A stretch of 50,093 bases of DNA, from assembly GCA_018829445.1 (NCBI GenBank), contig JAHJTV010000091.1, forward strand, positions 1-50,093, given 5' to 3'. The stretch is from a bacterium (lineage in GTDB: Bacteria > SAR324 > XYD2-FULL-50-16). Positions 49,956 to 50,093 of this stretch are shown piece after piece (the first letter of the stretch is position 1; each line of letters begins with the position of its first letter). The position numbers and the translations under genes are program-made. A model generated the notes under the pieces. It was given only the letters and a program-made list of their open reading frames with translations, was not told where the DNA came from and did no database searches.

Positions 49956-50093
49956 GTAAGCGCTAAATTAACCCCATCTTCCGGGAGGGTTGAAAATCTG
50001 CCATAACATGCTCAGTGCCGCAAGTTTTGTCGGCAACATTGAATAAATTATCTACAGGAGCATGTCAATGAACAGTGAAACTCAAGCTACAAA
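49956..50093 (+). mobile_element. Left end of an IS66-family element
   Basis: GTAAGCGC at 49956 fits the conserved IS66 terminal inverted-repeat start GTAAGCG. It cuts the cysteine-hydrolase gene exactly there. IS66 elements make 8-bp target duplications; GTTTGAAT (49948-49955) would be the left copy. The rest of the element lies beyond the window. Confidence 0.65.
50068..50093 (+). CDS. Start of an IS66-element gene, cut by window end
   Basis: The ATG at 50068 is chosen over 50062 because AGGAG at 50056-50060 has 7-base spacing to it. Only MNSETQAT is visible. Position just inside an IS66-like end fits its first small gene, but identity cannot be proven from eight codons. Confidence 0.4.

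Overview
The window looks like a chromosomal segment of a Gram-negative bacterium of moderate GC content. Cell-envelope markers support this: a GmhA-type heptose isomerase, a secreted FecR-domain protein and an anchored LysM/SPOR protein. The phylum cannot be fixed from sequence alone. The fused PurS-PurL enzyme, the LDH-like malate dehydrogenase and two ATP-type PEP carboxykinases would fit an FCB-group, Desulfobacterota-like or candidate-phylum lineage. That is inference.

Left part (1-10 kb): a broken IS91-type transposase abuts the 3' part of a tRNA-Gly(CCC). A decayed DUF2958 gene follows, then a minus-strand three-gene signalling operon: a periplasmic substrate-binding protein, a Cache-HAMP-PAS HisKA_2 kinase, and a receiver-PAS-PAS-PAS protein with no DNA-binding output. 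Next is a scar where a REP-associated tyrosine transposase (RAYT) pseudogene is joined head to head with an N-terminally truncated chemotaxis receptor. A plus-strand hybrid kinase with a cyclic-nucleotide-type sensor domain follows.

Central part (10-31 kb): core metabolism concentrated on the oxaloacetate/PEP/malate node. It holds PurSL, aconitase, dodecin, an OadA-like biotin carboxyltransferase, one-chain pyruvate carboxylase, malate dehydrogenase, two divergent ATP-PEPCKs, GMP synthase, a FecR-like secreted protein, a small membrane protein and GmhA. Several convergent pairs are separated by clear hairpin terminators.

31-39 kb: trpS, then a repeat-rich 1-kb gap (a promoter-like site in front of a perfect 21-bp hairpin, and nested MITE-like elements). 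After it come a phosphohexomutase with an apparent winged-helix C-terminal extension, a small HExxH zincin, tsaD, the LysM/SPOR protein and tRNA-Thr(CGT).

39-50 kb: a minus-strand defence operon, hsdM-hsdS-hsdR, followed by a DUF488 protein with a Panacea-like N-terminus and a coupled partner gene with an in-frame stop. Upstream of hsdM lies a graveyard: REP-like repeats, a 346-bp fragment of a second hsdM allele (92.5 % identical DNA, identical protein), a DUF4180 gene, a truncated EEP-type lipoprotein and a cysteine hydrolase cut by the end of an IS66-family element that leaves the window. The most unusual items are the DUF488 pair in the R-M operon, the silent-only hsdM fragment, the hairpin/MITE cluster at 32.7-33.4 kb, the phosphohexomutase fusion and the substrate-binding-protein/kinase/PAS module.
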